NCBI GenBank assembly: GCA_021292165.1
Contig: CM037878.1
Location: 434,001-498,000, forward strand
Source of the DNA: Shinisaurus crocodilurus
Taxonomy: Eukaryota; Chordata; Lepidosauria; Squamata; Shinisauridae
Direction: 5' to 3'
DNA length: 64,000 nucleotides
A program made the position numbers and the translations under genes. This document shows positions 10,927-21,999 of this stretch, in pieces. The notes under the pieces were generated by a model. The model had not been told where the DNA came from. It worked only from the letters and a program-made list of their open reading frames with translations, and searched no databases. The first letter of the stretch is position 1. The number at the start of each line of letters is the position of its first letter.

Positions 10927-11380
10927 GAATCATAGAGTAGTAGAGTTGGAAGGGGCCCACAAGGCCATCGAGTCCAACCCCCTGCTCAGTGCAGGAATCC
11001 AGGTCAAAGCATCCCTGACAGATGGCTGTCCAGCTGCACCTTGAATGACTCCAGCGTGGGAGAGCCCACGACCTCCCTAGGTAGTTGATTCCATTGTTTT
11101 ATTGCTCTGACAGTCAGGAAATTTTTCCTGATGTCCAGGCTGAATCTGGGTTCCTGTAACTCGAGCCCATTATTCCGTGTCCTGCAATCTGGGATGGTCG
11201 AGAAGAGATCCTGGCCCTTCAAGTACTGGAAGAGTGCGGTCACTCAGTCTCCTCTTCTGAAGGCTAAACATGCCCAGTTCTTTCAGTCTCTCCTCATAGG
11301 GCCTTGTTTCCAGTCCCTTTAGCATCCTTGTTGCCCTCCTCTGAACCCTCTCCAGTTTGTCTACGTCCTTCTTAAAGTTT
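10927..11380 (-). mobile_element. CR1 LINE 3'-end fragment, antisense
   Basis: The reverse complement encodes CR1 ORF2 C-terminal residues including [20 protein letters not shown] and ends in the CR1 3' tail at 10927. It is 5'-truncated at about 11380 with small internal deletions. Confidence 0.85.
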
Positions 11381-11649
11381 GTCCAACTGGACCTGCGTGG
11401 TCTGCTGTGACTGGCGGAGGCTCTTAGGCAGAGAGACATCTTACCCCTTTTGGACATGCAAAACTTGTTCTCTACCACTGAGCCGGCAGGTGGAATCCCA
11501 GCACCCTCTCCATCCATGCTCACTTCAAGCAGGGCCATTCTAGCATTGTCAGCCCAGAAGAGGAGGGGGAGCGCAACTGTCTGCTGCGGTGCCCGGAGAG
11601 CCCTGATGACTGCCTTTCAACCTGGTTGTCAGCAACTTTGGAAAGGGGA

Positions 11650-11935
11650 GGAAAGAAACCCTGTAATGAAAGATGGGCAGTGATCTCAACTGCTGGAGTA
11701 GAAGTAGCAAACATAGAAACTCTCCTCACAGAGCTGACAAAACTTCGAAACAACTGGAAATGCATGTGGAATGAAGCCACGTCAAACCTAAATATAGAAA
11801 CAAAACTCTCCTGTAGATGTGATGGAGTTAGGCGCAAGAGGGCAAGGCTGCATGACGACCGCACACCTGATGCTAACTTGGAAGAAATGAATGACGCAGA
11901 TACTTATTATGTCTTCTGATGATCTGATCTGCACT
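11650..11935 (+). pseudogene. Possible hAT transposase remnant
   Basis: A reading frame (stop at 11917-11919) has a stretch around LLTELTKLRNNWKCMWNEA followed by a basic CDGVRRKRAR segment and then an acidic stretch. This pattern resembles the middle of domesticated and transposon hAT (ZMYM/TTF-finger type) transposases as I remember them. There is no zinc finger or catalytic motif, so at best it is a decayed fragment. A chance ORF is possible. Confidence 0.3.
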
Positions 11936-12138
11936 GCAATATAAAAGGATGTTTCAATGTGAATTCTTTCTCCTGATCTGTATTGTAGCATAAACAAAGA
12001 TGTTCAAATCAAATGTGCTTTCTTATCTCGGATCCTTTTTTATTTTATTTGTATTTATTTATATTTATCGTGGAGGGAATATAAGAGCATAAGGCCTTAA
12101 ATGCAGAAAATTAACAGAGCGCTCAGCTCCACCCCACC

Positions 12139-12307
12139 CAGGACCGGTGCAAGGCAGTTTGGTGCCCTAGGCAAGATCAGATATTTAGCGCCCCCCCCTT
12201 CCCACTTGGGAGCGCTGTATTTTTTTCCCCCAAGGCGTTTCTGGCGCCCCCTTTAGCCCTGCGCCCTGGGCGGCTGCCTAGTTGGCCTCATGGTAGCACC
12301 GGCCCTG
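12139..12307 (-). mobile_element. hAT MITE, family 1, inverted copy
   Basis: Reverse complement of the 413-577 element: starts CAGGACCGGTGC and ends GCACCGGCCCTG, with the same internal 'ggcgccccctttagccctg'. The flanks (accccacc versus ggcccacc) are similar but not an exact duplication, as expected for an older copy or one in C-rich sequence. Confidence 0.8.
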
Positions 12308-12489
12308 GGCCCACCCCACCCTCGTCTTCCATACCCTTTTTGACCTTACAGGCTACACAGCTCATGGCATAAAACCATAGTAGATAAAAACAGAATGACT
12401 AATAGAGAAGGGAAGGGGACCAAAGGAAACTTTGTACCCCCTGATAAAATTCCTCTCAGAGGCCCTGGGACAGATAATAGAACCTCATA

Positions 12490-12528
<39 letters not shown>

Positions 12529-13640
12529 CTCTGAGATGCTGCTTTTATTTTATGTGCTTATTCTGGTTCCGGTGGAGCCAATGAGTACATACCACATCAG
12601 ACGTTTTGTTCTTTGGTTGAACTCTTATTCTGGATTGATAACTTGCCCCCCAGCCCCCCAGGTCTGATTCAGCAGAGACGGTCGGATAATGGCTCAGGTC
12701 ATGGTTTTTTTGGCTCAGGAAAAAACAGCTCCAGTTTTTGGTTCAAGGTCAGTTTTTGGTTCAAGGTCAGTGCTGCTGCCTGTTTGAATCCCACCAAGTT
12801 GCACAAATTCCAGCCAGTCTCATATTCTTGAGCAAGAAGCTCAGTTGTGATGGCATCGCAACTCCAGGGGTTTCTAGATGTTGCTGCCTATCTGGATCCA
12901 TTTCAGTCTGGCTTCATGCCCGCTTATGGAATGGAGGTGGCTTTTGTCTAGGAATGTACATCAGATTTGGCCAAAGCCCAAGCTAAATTGGGTCCCTCTG
13001 GACCGCTTCTGGTGCTTCCCCAGGCAAAGTGGGCTTCCCTCTGAAGCAACCAGAGCCAAAGCTGGACCCTGCATGAAGCTTCATCTGCAGTTTGAGCTTC
13101 GGAAAGGGAGGAAGTCTGCTGAAAGAAAAGGTGTCCTTTTAGGTTTTGTTTCTCTGTAAGCACAGCGGGTGGGAGAGAGGTGGGAGGCATGGAGTGTGCT
13201 CGAGGGCTGGCAGGTCCCCCTCCCAATCACAGGACCCCCTTTCCTGGGAGCTTTCCAATCACTCTTCGTTGTGGAGGGCTTGAGGCAGATGAAACTTTCA
13301 CCCAGGGCTTCCTTTTCTCAGTTGTTAAGTTGTTCTGCAGCAAGGAAGTAGGAAGGAAATCTGAAGTTCTGTATTAGGTTGTGGGGTGGCTTCAAGTTCT
13401 GTTCGTTCATGATTTTAAAATCCTTTCCTTTCCCATTCTCAATTATTAACTCAATCCTTCCCTCAGACTTTTTCTTGCACTGAAAAATCTTTCTTTATTA
13501 CCCTTACCTTTTTTATTTTTTTTTATTTTTTACTGTTTTATTTTCTCTGTCATGATTTGTGCAACTGGGTAGAATTTAGGCAGTGAATCCATCCTCCGTG
13601 CTTTCCTATTTAAATAAAAAGCCTCTAGCTGGCTTTCAGT
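12308..13640. other. Intergenic, no gene seen
   Basis: Contains a CA microsatellite at about 12493-12528 and a short tandem duplication 'ggttcaaggtcagttttt' near 12740-12770. No exon was recognised. Confidence 0.55.
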
Positions 13641-14100
13641 CATCATAACTCCCTAAGCCCCAGCACCTATACTTCCGAAGATTGGCAGGTCTCTTGCCAG
13701 GGGACATGTCTATGATGTGCGCCATTTTCATACAAAGTACCCCAAAATACCACAGGGGGGAAGGACAGGGAAGCAAATCACTCCGCCACGCAGAGATATG
13801 AGGACTCCCTTTCCACAGAAATAGCTGGATCTATCCTTTGAAATGATGCATCTTCATTACTTAGGGCCACCTCTGTGCTGTTTTTCAGAACAGTGGTCCA
13901 CCGTGAGCCTAGGGGAATAACCATGCCCTTTTTGGTACCCTCAAAATGTCAAGGTGGCACTTGAACAAACATCCCTCCACCTATTCTTCCGAAACTTGGC
14001 AACCTTGCTTCCCTCAGAAGAGGCAACTATGTCGGCAAATTTCTTCTCTTTCTGCCAAGATTAAACTCATTAAAAACAAAACAACACCCACCCACCCGCC
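13640..14100. repeat. Unnamed repeat, same family as 61690-62480
   Basis: Shares phrases such as 'cacctattcttccgaaacttggca' (in variants) and 'gggaataaccatgcc' with 57,240-57,400, 61,690-62,480 and 62,700-62,830. Another unit follows at 14,865-14,960, so the LINE at 14,107-14,865 appears to have inserted into it. Possibly Helitron-derived. Confidence 0.4.
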
Positions 14101-14106
14101 CCATCA

Positions 14107-14865
14107 TCATCAGGCAATCACTCGTGACCGAGTAAGATTGTCTTCCGGGATAAAAGGAGGAAATTCTAAAGAAGATTGTGTAGACTCTAGCGATGGGTCC
14201 GTAAGTGACTGTGGAGGCCAATTCTAGATCCACACAGCTTCCCACAGTGAGGACACAGGTTACCAGATAGAAGATGGTCCTGTAAAGGATTCATTTGATG
14301 TGCTTTTCGCTTAGCACGTTTCTCCCTTTCACCTTGCACTCGGGCTTCTTCAAAGGCCTTGGAACCTTTGTGAAAGGCCAACCTCCATTAAGATCGTTCA
14401 TGGGCCAGAGCTTCCCAGTTTTCGATGTTTATATTGCATTTTTTTAGATTAGCCTTATGAACATCTTTAAACCTCTTATATTGACCACCGATATTCCGCT
14501 TTCCATCCTTGAGTTGGGAGTAAAGTAACTGCTTTGGGAGACGGCAGTCAGGCATTCGAACAACATGACCGGTCCACTGAAGTTGGCGTTGAAGGATCAT
14601 TTTTTCAATGCTAGTAGTCTTTGCTTCTTCCAGTACACTGACATTTGTTCACCTATCTTCCCAATTAATTTGCAGGATTTTCCGGAGGCAACGTTGATGA
14701 AACCTTTCAAGGAGGTGGAAGTGACGTTTATAGATAGTCCATGTTTCGCAGGCATACAATAAAGTTGGTAATACAATGGCTTCATAAACCAGTGTTTTGG
14801 TCTTCTTACAAATATCCCGATCCTCGAACACTCTATGTTTCATTCGAGAAAATGCGGCACTTTTG
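14107..14865 (-). mobile_element. Non-LTR retrotransposon (LINE A) 3' fragment
   Basis: The minus strand encodes the end of a LINE ORF2: SAAFSRMKHR at the truncated 5' side, then LLYACETWTIYKRH, ERFHQRCLRKIL, LQWTGHVVRMPDCRLPKQLL and a terminal CCHH-type finger CPHCGKLCGSRIGLHSHLR, ending before a TGA-type repeat at about 14107. The frame is broken between the finger and upstream parts. This copy shows that the segments separated at 57655-60048 are normally contiguous. I did not settle the clade (L2/CR1, RTE or Vingi-like). Confidence 0.8.
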
Positions 14866-14960
14866 TCTGAAATTTGGCAGGCATGATTCTCTCTTAAGGA
14901 GCCGCTATGCCTGGAAATGTCTGACAAAGAGAAAAAAAGTTACAGCAATTTTTAAATTTC

Positions 14961-15475
14961 CTATATTAGGCACTGGGAGGTACGAACCTTTGGATACCCG
15001 AATCTCAATTCAGGTCCAGTACCTGAGCTGAAGCAGGCAGACCCAAACTGGGCCATTTTCCAAAGTGCCAACGGGTCTGTGTCGAATCTTGTGGTTGCTG
15101 TACACTCCTGCATTTGCCACCCTAGAGGAGGAGGAGGAGGAGGAGGAGATGGATGGACGCCAGGAATGAGGCAACAGGAGTGCATCTTTGTCGGTTCCAC
15201 TGGACTTCTCTGTGGCTTTTGATACCATTGGCCATTGTCTCCTCCTTGTAGAGCACCAGGTTGGGATGGGCCTTGTGGGGTGGGGATGGTGTTGTCATGG
15301 TTCTGGTCCTCCCAGGAAGATCCGTAATAGCAAATGACAAGGATAAAACTTTTAACAATTAAAAACAACTCTTTTTTAAACATTAAAAATAATAAATAAA
15401 GAATAAAGCATTAAAATATTGAAACAAGGCAACAGAAATGGAGAGCAACAGTAAAAAATGGTTGAAAACCTAGGC
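14961..15475. other. Intergenic, no gene seen
   Basis: Includes a GGA triplet repeat at about 15126-15149. No exon or clear transposon. Confidence 0.5.
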
Positions 15476-15909
15476 CAGTGATGGCGAACCTATGGCACGC
15501 GTGCCACAGCTGGCACGCAGGGACCTCTCTGTGGGCACTCGAGCCATTGGTCGCCAGATCACGAAAAGACCGTCCCCTTCTGCATTCAGCGTCGGGTTTC
15601 CATAGTAACTCCTCTCCACTCATTCCTCGCTGGCCTCCACAGGCAGGCACACTCCAACATCTCCACCCCCAGAAGTGGACTGCGCAGGCACCCAGCCCTC
15701 CTTCTAACTGAACAGACAGCTCAGAAGCACAGCACGCGCGCGCCCGAATCTTTGTGCGCCCGGTGAAGAGCCATGTCCTGAGACAGAGCGGGGCGCAATT
15801 AGCTAGTGCCCCCTCCTCCTTCCTGCCAAATTTAAGGCACTTTGAAATAAATAAGTTGGTTTTGTGTTGCAGTTTGGGCACTCGGGCTCAAAAAGGTTCG
15901 CCATCACTG
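15476..15909 (+). mobile_element. Non-autonomous hAT element, family 2 (434 bp)
   Basis: The left end CAGTGATGGCGAACCT is perfectly mirrored by AGGTTCGCCATCACTG at the right end (16-bp terminal inverted repeat). Both flanks carry the 8-bp acctaggc (15468-15475 and 15910-15917). This identifies a hAT-type insertion with no coding capacity. The ends differ from family 1, so a different transposase mobilised it. Confidence 0.9.
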
Positions 15910-16394
15910 ACCTAGGCATTAGTAAATAGGATGAGAGACAAAAGCAGAACCTTACACTCCCCAATGGCCAATGGCTGTGGATTTTAGCAACGGTCTCTCA
16001 CCACCACCACCCCTTCAGGAGTATACCAGCCAGGAAGAAGTGGGACCATTGCACAACTGTGGCCCGCATTCCATCTCAGCAAGGCCTCCTAGAAAAATAG
16101 GGTGGAAGTGGCTGAGAGGTCCAGGAGAACTGGTAGGTCTGTACTGTAGAGCTTGAATGGTGATCAGCAGCATTTTCAATCGTGCCCAGTTGTCCCAGTT
16201 GGGAATGGCGTGTGCAATGGATTTCTGCACCCCCGTGAGGGTGTTGCCCTCTGGTTATTGTATGCACGTATATATATACAGACAGACACAAACAAAACTT
16301 ATTTCATTAGACACTGTAACATGCATTTCCACAAATGTAATTTATTTACGGTAATTGAATGTCAAAAAAGAGAGAATGTTGCATGTGATTTGTA

Positions 16395-16601
16395 GGGAGA
16401 TCCAGGTTCGAGTCCCCGCTCGGCCATGAAACTCACTGGGTGACTTTGGGCCAGTCACTGACTCTCAGCCTAACCTACCTCACAGGGTTGTTGTGAGGAT
16501 AAAATGGAGAGGAGGAGGAGGAGGATTATGTAAGCCACCTTGGGTTCCTTGCAGGAAAAAAGGTGGGGTATAAATAGAATAAATAAACAAATAAATAAAA
16601 T
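16395..16601 (+). mobile_element. Sauria-type tRNA-derived SINE, 5'-truncated
   Basis: Starts within the tRNA head at the B-box region (ggttcgagtcc). It then has the body 'ctcactgggtgactttgggc' and the tail 'ggggtataaatagaataaa', followed by an A-rich repeat. The tRNA 5' half is missing. Confidence 0.85.
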
Positions 16602-16671
16602 ATTGCTAGAAAACTAGAGCAACCCATTGCAAAACATTTTACTTCACCTGCACGTAGTCTCTCAGATGTAC

Positions 16672-16889
16672 AATTTTAATTTATTTATTATTACATTTAC
16701 TACCATTTATTATTACATGTATTTATTATTACAAGGCAGCTTAGTTACACGATCCTCCTCCTCTCCATTTTATCCTCACAACAACTGGCCCAAGGTCACC
16801 CAGGGAGCTTCATGGCCAAGTGGGGACTAGAACCCGGGTCTCCTGAATCCCAGCCCAACATTCTCACCACTGCGCCACGCTGGCTCTCA
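16672..16889 (-). mobile_element. Sauria-type SINE, antisense
   Basis: Full order in reverse complement: head 'gagagccagcgtggcgcagt', B box, the 'ctgggtgaccttgggccag' body and the AT-rich tail at 16672-16735. More diverged than its neighbours, with a deletion in the middle. Confidence 0.82.
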
Positions 16890-16992
16890 ATGGTTTCCAG
16901 TTCAACAAAGGATGCTGATCCAGAACATTTCCGGATCTACAGACTCAGAACGCTTAGTCTGTATGGCCTGAAGCCTGGAGGGCAGCTTACAT

Positions 16993-17245
16993 TAGCATGT
17001 TGGACCGGGACTCGGGAGATCCGGGTTCTAGTCCCTACTCGGCCCTGAAGCTCACTGGGTGACTTTGGGCCAGTCACTGGCTCTCAGCTTAATCTACCTC
17101 ACAGGGTTGTTGTGAGGATAAAATGGAGAGGAGGAGGAGGAGGAGGAGGGCCATGTAAGCTGCCTTGGGTTCCTTGCAAGAAGGAAAAAAGGCGGGATAT
17201 AAGTGCAAAAATAACTAAACAAAATTTTAAAAATAAAAATTAATA
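16993..17245 (+). mobile_element. Sauria-type SINE
   Basis: Contains B box ggttctagtcc, the conserved body, an expanded GGA tract (about 17129-17149) and an A-rich tail. It is the third SINE in 850 bp. Confidence 0.85.
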
Positions 17246-17320
17246 TGCTTTATTCCATTCACACCTGTTTTTCTTGTTGGGAATTTTCATCTCCCCGCTC
17301 TCGGTATCCATTTAACATCA

Positions 17321-17375
17321 CGGCTACTGATGAGGGCGGAAGCCGAAACGTTTAGCACTAAATATATTTTGAAAT
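17321..17375 (+). ncRNA. Hammerhead-ribozyme-like core in a repeat (candidate)
   Basis: CTGATGA (17327-17333) is followed by a short GGC/GCC hairpin with a GGAA loop, then GAAA (17345-17348). Next comes gtttag-ca-ctaaa, which can pair. This is the order of the conserved hammerhead core. The stem next to the core has a bulge or mismatch and I see no convincing stem I, so activity is doubtful. The same motif order occurs in Penelope-like retroelements. Confidence 0.25.
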
Positions 17376-17399
17376 TACTTGTCACATATAGTATTAATC

Positions 17400-18560
17400 A
17401 CCTTTCTGCCCAAAAGCCACCCAGGGTGAAGGGTGATGTGCAACTCATAGAGAAGCATAAAATGCACAAACAGATAACAAACCCATAAATAGCAACTAAT
17501 AACACGATCCAAGGCTATTTGGGGCTATATGCCCAGTCTTCCGGCATTTCAGCCCTTTGCAAGGCAAAGGTGGGCGGCCCTCTGGCTCAACCAGGGCTCG
17601 GGTCCCTTCTGCATCCCTCTTTCAGGGAGTGCTGCTGGCACTTGGCAATATGCCTACGGATGAGGAGGACTAGAGCTGAAGCACGTGCATGGCCCTCTTC
17701 CCACTCCTGGTGCGCTCACTCAAGATCGTGGGGATTAAGCAGGGCAGCATTTTGTGCTGCTTCTTGCTGCCACTTTGCCCAGGATGCAGCAAACAAGAAC
17801 CTGTTTCGCTTAGAAGTCTAATTACTACTCCTGCTGAGTAGCAGGTGTGGCATTTCCTTGTCAGGAGTCTAAAATGCAAGGCACTGGATAGAACACCTAG
17901 GAAGACGTCTCTGCTGAAAGATCCTGAAGATGCCATATACATCATAACCCCGTTGGGCCAATATTCCCTAGAACGGAGTGTGACTCTGGTTGGGCTGGGA
18001 AGGAGGCAAAGCCTGCGGGTTCTGTTGGCTTCCCAGGCAGGGGTGATGGTGGTGGTGGGATCCAACTGGCAAGCCTGGGAAATGGGGCGCTGGGCTAAGT
18101 GGCTCTTCGGTCTGAGCCAGTCTGAGGCTTTTTGTGCGTTCTTACCGCATTTTTCAAGGGGTGAAAAGTTAAGAAAAATTCAAGCAAGCATCTCACTTCT
18201 GGGCTGGGCTTTACAGAACTACGCTGCCTTTATTAGGTGCTGCTGTTGCCAGCTTACACCTTTCACCAGCAAAGCCCGTCTTCCATCATGGTCCAGCCAA
18301 ATGTTGCCGTCTGGTGGCTCCCTTGGGCACGTTGTCCTTGGAGTGAAGAAGGGGAACTGGGGCAGCTCGCCTCAGGCCCCTCGGCCCATCTGGCTCACTC
18401 TGGTCCACACCAGGCACGGGGAACCATTCCCCCCACCTGGCCCGAGGGGCTGCATTCCTGCATCCAGGAAAAGTGGGTGGGGCCAAAGGCCAGGGTGGGA
18501 GGAGCCAAAGCACGCACGCACGCACGCACGCACACACAGACACCACTCCTCCATTCACAC
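17400..18560. other. Intergenic, no gene seen
   Basis: No recognised exon. A GCAC/CGCA simple repeat lies at about 18509-18536. Confidence 0.5.
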
Positions 18561-18565
18561 ATATA

Positions 18566-18796
18566 CCGTGTTTCCCCGAAAATAAGACACTGACATATTT
18601 TTTTGGGCTCAAAAACACACTAGGTTTTATTTTTGGGGTAGGTCTTATTTTTTTAATGTACAACAATCCACTTCTTCTGGAACATCGTCATAAGACACTA
18701 GGTCTTATTTTCGGGGTAGGTCTTATACTTTAGCAATTTCCAAAAATAGTACTAGGTCTTATTTTCGGGGTAGGTCTTATTTTCGGGAAAACACGG
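18566..18796 (+). mobile_element. Mariner-type MITE
   Basis: The left end CCGTGTTTCCCCGAAAATAA and the right end are inverted repeats with one mismatch over about 21 bp, and both sides abut a TA dinucleotide (18564-18565 and 18797-18798). TA target sites fit the Tc1/mariner superfamily. Inside, the unit 'aggtcttattttcggggtag' recurs about three times, so the element appears to have grown by internal duplication. No coding capacity. Confidence 0.78.
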
Positions 18797-18799
18797 TAT

Positions 18800-19440
18800 A
18801 CACACTCAAGCTCCACCCCCCCATCTCTCTCTCCACACGCAGCGCACGCAGTGCACGCCAACACCAACCTGCACTCTGGCTCCAGCTGAGCAGCAGACAA
18901 GTTGGGTGCTGAGTCCCAGGGCTTTCCCTCCCGCTCAGCTCTTTCCCAATCCGCGGAGCAGCGGCAAAAGGCTTGGGGAGGCGGCTCTTTCAGGAACTGC
19001 TGCTGTAACAGGCTTCAGATGCCTTGAGGTATTGGCGGCGGCTACCAACGGAGCGGCTTTCGGCTTTCTCTTGCCCCTCACTTGTCCCGTCAGTGGGACA
19101 AGGTGTTGCCAGGAGTCCTTGTTCACATGGACACGCAACTTCTGGGTATACACATGTCACGACCAATGTGGGTCTAAGGGGGCCTTTAGCCAGTGGTGTG
19201 GTGCTCGCACAGCTGATTTATGCACCAACTATGCTCTTACCCAAATGGGGAATAGCTACTTTTACATTTGGGAAGCTAACTCAAACACTCATTCAGTGTC
19301 CAAAAGCATGAACTTAATGTTTTACAATTTTTTGTTCTCAAAAATACACACGTCCATGCATTACAAACAAGAAAATTAGCTTGGCTAGTACACCCACCCC
19401 CAGCACGGGTTGGTGTACCAGTTCTAATGGGCAACAGCCT
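18800..19440. other. Intergenic, no gene seen
   Basis: No recognisable exon, RNA gene or repeat family in this stretch. Confidence 0.5.
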
Positions 19441-19690
19441 CAGGTCGCCCTGGCCTTGCTGACAACGGGTGCAAGGGAGGGCCTTTTCTGCAGTGGCCCC
19501 ACCCCTCTGGAATGGGTTGCCATTGGGAATCCATCAGGGCCCCCACACTGCAGGCCTTAGGAAGGCCCTCAAGACTTGTTTTCTTTGGTGTTCTTCTGAG
19601 TATATTTCTGTGGACTGTTCTGAGTTTTTAGCTGCGATTGTGTGTTTTAGATTTTAGTATTGTCCCAGCTAAATGTTTTATTGCTGGTAT
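19440..19690 (+). mobile_element. L2-like LINE 3'-end fragment
   Basis: 'gggccttttctgcagtggccc...ctctggaatgggttgcc' encodes the AFSAVAPPLWNGLP motif typical of the L2 ORF2 C-terminus, followed by AT-rich 3' sequence. Confidence 0.65.
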
Positions 19691-19699
19691 ATTAGATGT

Positions 19700-20030
19700 G
19701 ATAAGCCATGAAGGGCAAGGGCCAAACCCACAGCTGGTTGGCCGGACTTGGCTAAGCACCTTGGCCACATCCTTGGGCCTCAACAACTGAAAGTCATCCA
19801 GTAAAACTAGATCGGTTGGTTCTCTGGACGCCTTTATCTCTACCGTTGGGACTGCATTAACTGTGGAGTAGTCCAAGTCGTGATGGATGCAAGCAGTGTT
19901 GTCTTCAAAGTGTCTCACAAACTGACCACAGCATGTTATCAAGCGTTTCACCATCTCTCTCCCCGGCCCAGATTGCAGCGGGCCGTGAACCACTTGGAAA
20001 AGCTCTGCTAGATGGCACTGGGGAAATGCA
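19700..20030 (-). mobile_element. L2-like LINE internal fragment, antisense
   Basis: The minus-strand frame contains VPTVEIKASREPTDLVLLDD and AKVLSQVRPTSCGFGPCPSW, resembling the region between endonuclease and RT of lizard L2-type ORF2. It lies tail to tail with the + strand L2 piece before it. Confidence 0.6.
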
Positions 20031-21990
20031 GTGGTGGTGGAAAAGCACACTCACTCTCTCTGCCACCATCACTGCCACAGAGTAGGCTCGTTCACTCGAA
20101 CTTGGCAGGAGACTTCCCCCACCTGCGTTCCAGCTGTCCAGGCCCTGCTCAGAGGGAGGGGCCCCTTGGGCGCGATCATGCCAACCGCCCAGGTCATCTC
20201 TGCACTCCACGGAGTGACCAGGGCTTCAGCAGGAGCGCCAGCCATACCGGCTGGATCCCCCAGAGCCCTCTGGAATCCATCGGCCTCCAGGGGCAAACCA
20301 TTTTGATAGCTCCCTCAGCCTTGCAGAAGGGAAAGCCACTGAGAGTCTAACCCCCCAGCAGGGAGTGAACTGACAAGGGGATGGACGTTGGTTTCCCCAC
20401 ACTCAGACCACAATGACCCCGCATGAGTATCTGTGTCTCCTGAAGACCTCCGAGCCCAGGAATGCCGCTGCCGCGAGGGCCTTCTGTGAGCAGCAGGGCA
20501 GCATCTTCACGCACAGCTGCCTGGCTCTGGCAGCTTCTGCCTGGGCAGTGGGCAGGACCTGTTTCACACCTGGAAATTGCAGGTGGGTGAAGAAGCGGCA
20601 GCGCTCCTGGGCCAGACCTTGCACATCGCCTGCCAGGTCCAAACCAACTGGTGTGGATGAATGCCTGTGCCCTCAGATGGCTGCCAAGAATGCGCAAATC
20701 CCAGCTGCTGTTTACCTTTGTCCCGGGAATGGACCAGTGGCTGCCTAACTGGCTTCCTTCCTGTGCAAGACAGGTGAGGGTGAGTCATCCCTGCGTGCGC
20801 CTTCCCATGCTGCCGAGACAAGCTGTTTGAGTCAGGAGGCAGGGCCGGAGGGCGTGCAGCTCTGGCCCAGGCCAGCCAGGCGCAGAGGAGCCTCGCTCTC
20901 GCTCTCCCAGAGTGCCCCGCGGCCCCGGGCGCTCCTGGCTGGTTCCTTGGGCTGGGCCAGACAAGCACAGGCCATGGAGCCACGTGCCCTGCCTTTTGGT
21001 TTCTGCGGCTCAGGAGGAGGAGGATGCTGGTGCCGTCGTCCTCCTTGCTGCGGGGCCATTTCAGATCCTTGAGGAAACAGCATGAGGACGGGGGGGGCAC
21101 CTTTTCTATTTTCACAGAGTCATAGAGTCACCTCTGCTAGCAAGTCTAGACAGCAGATTTCGCTCTTCTCAGAGCTCAGTCGTTTCGTTCCTGAGCATCA
21201 TCTGCTGCACTTGGCGGAATCCGAAACTGACCCCAGGAAGACTTTTTAAATTGGGGCAGACCAGCTGCTGTGCTGCGAGGCTACTCCCAGCCGTCAATGC
21301 TTTGTGGCACTGCCCTAATTAAGTCCCTGCTACGAATGTCGTATTGGACATTTTCTGGCATCCCACCACCCTTATAACATTGACTGCGCCACATCATTTG
21401 CCAAGAAGGAATGCCCCCCCCTTTCTTCACCTTTGACACGGGTGACCGCGCCATGGAGGGCAGCGCCGGAGCCTGCAGGGGGTGCTCGTGGCAGCGGGCC
21501 TGCTGGGTCAGGTTCTGGGGCTCTGGAGGAGCCTGGACCAGGCATTTGACTTCTCACAGTGTCATCAGTCATTTTTTACATCAGCTAACATAACACAACT
21601 TCTGCATGACTTGAATTTTTGCACAGCACCAATCTTATTTTAGAACTACACATCCCACCCACCCCGAAGTGCACTTTTTGTAAAAGCCCCCCGGCATTCA
21701 CCTGCCTGGCCGGTGCCTTCCACAGCTTCCCTTCTTGCCTCCACCAGTTCTTCTTGCATTCATCCTGTGAAACCCCCTTCCTCTGCGCCCTCCACTGCAG
21801 ACCCCACATGGAAGCAGCCGGACCGTGGGGCTGCGTGAGCTGGACACATCCTCTCGAGCGGGAGAGTGCATGGAAGAGGCTCGTCTTCTTCTTGGCCTGC
21901 CATGTCAGCACCCTCTGCCCCTCGCTCCGTCCTCATCCTGCTCTGAGGCCAAGAACTGGCAGCAGGACTTGCTCCGCCCAGGACCTGCCT
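20031..21990. other. Intergenic, no gene seen
   Basis: Mixed-composition sequence. Frames on both strands reach 183 codons but lack family similarity or splice-site context. I found no exon. Confidence 0.5.
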
Positions 21991-21999
21991 CAGAACCTG

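Noticed and set aside
12493..12528. CRISPR-like or satellite array
   Set aside because: Simple CA microsatellite. No spaced direct repeats of CRISPR type exist anywhere in the window.
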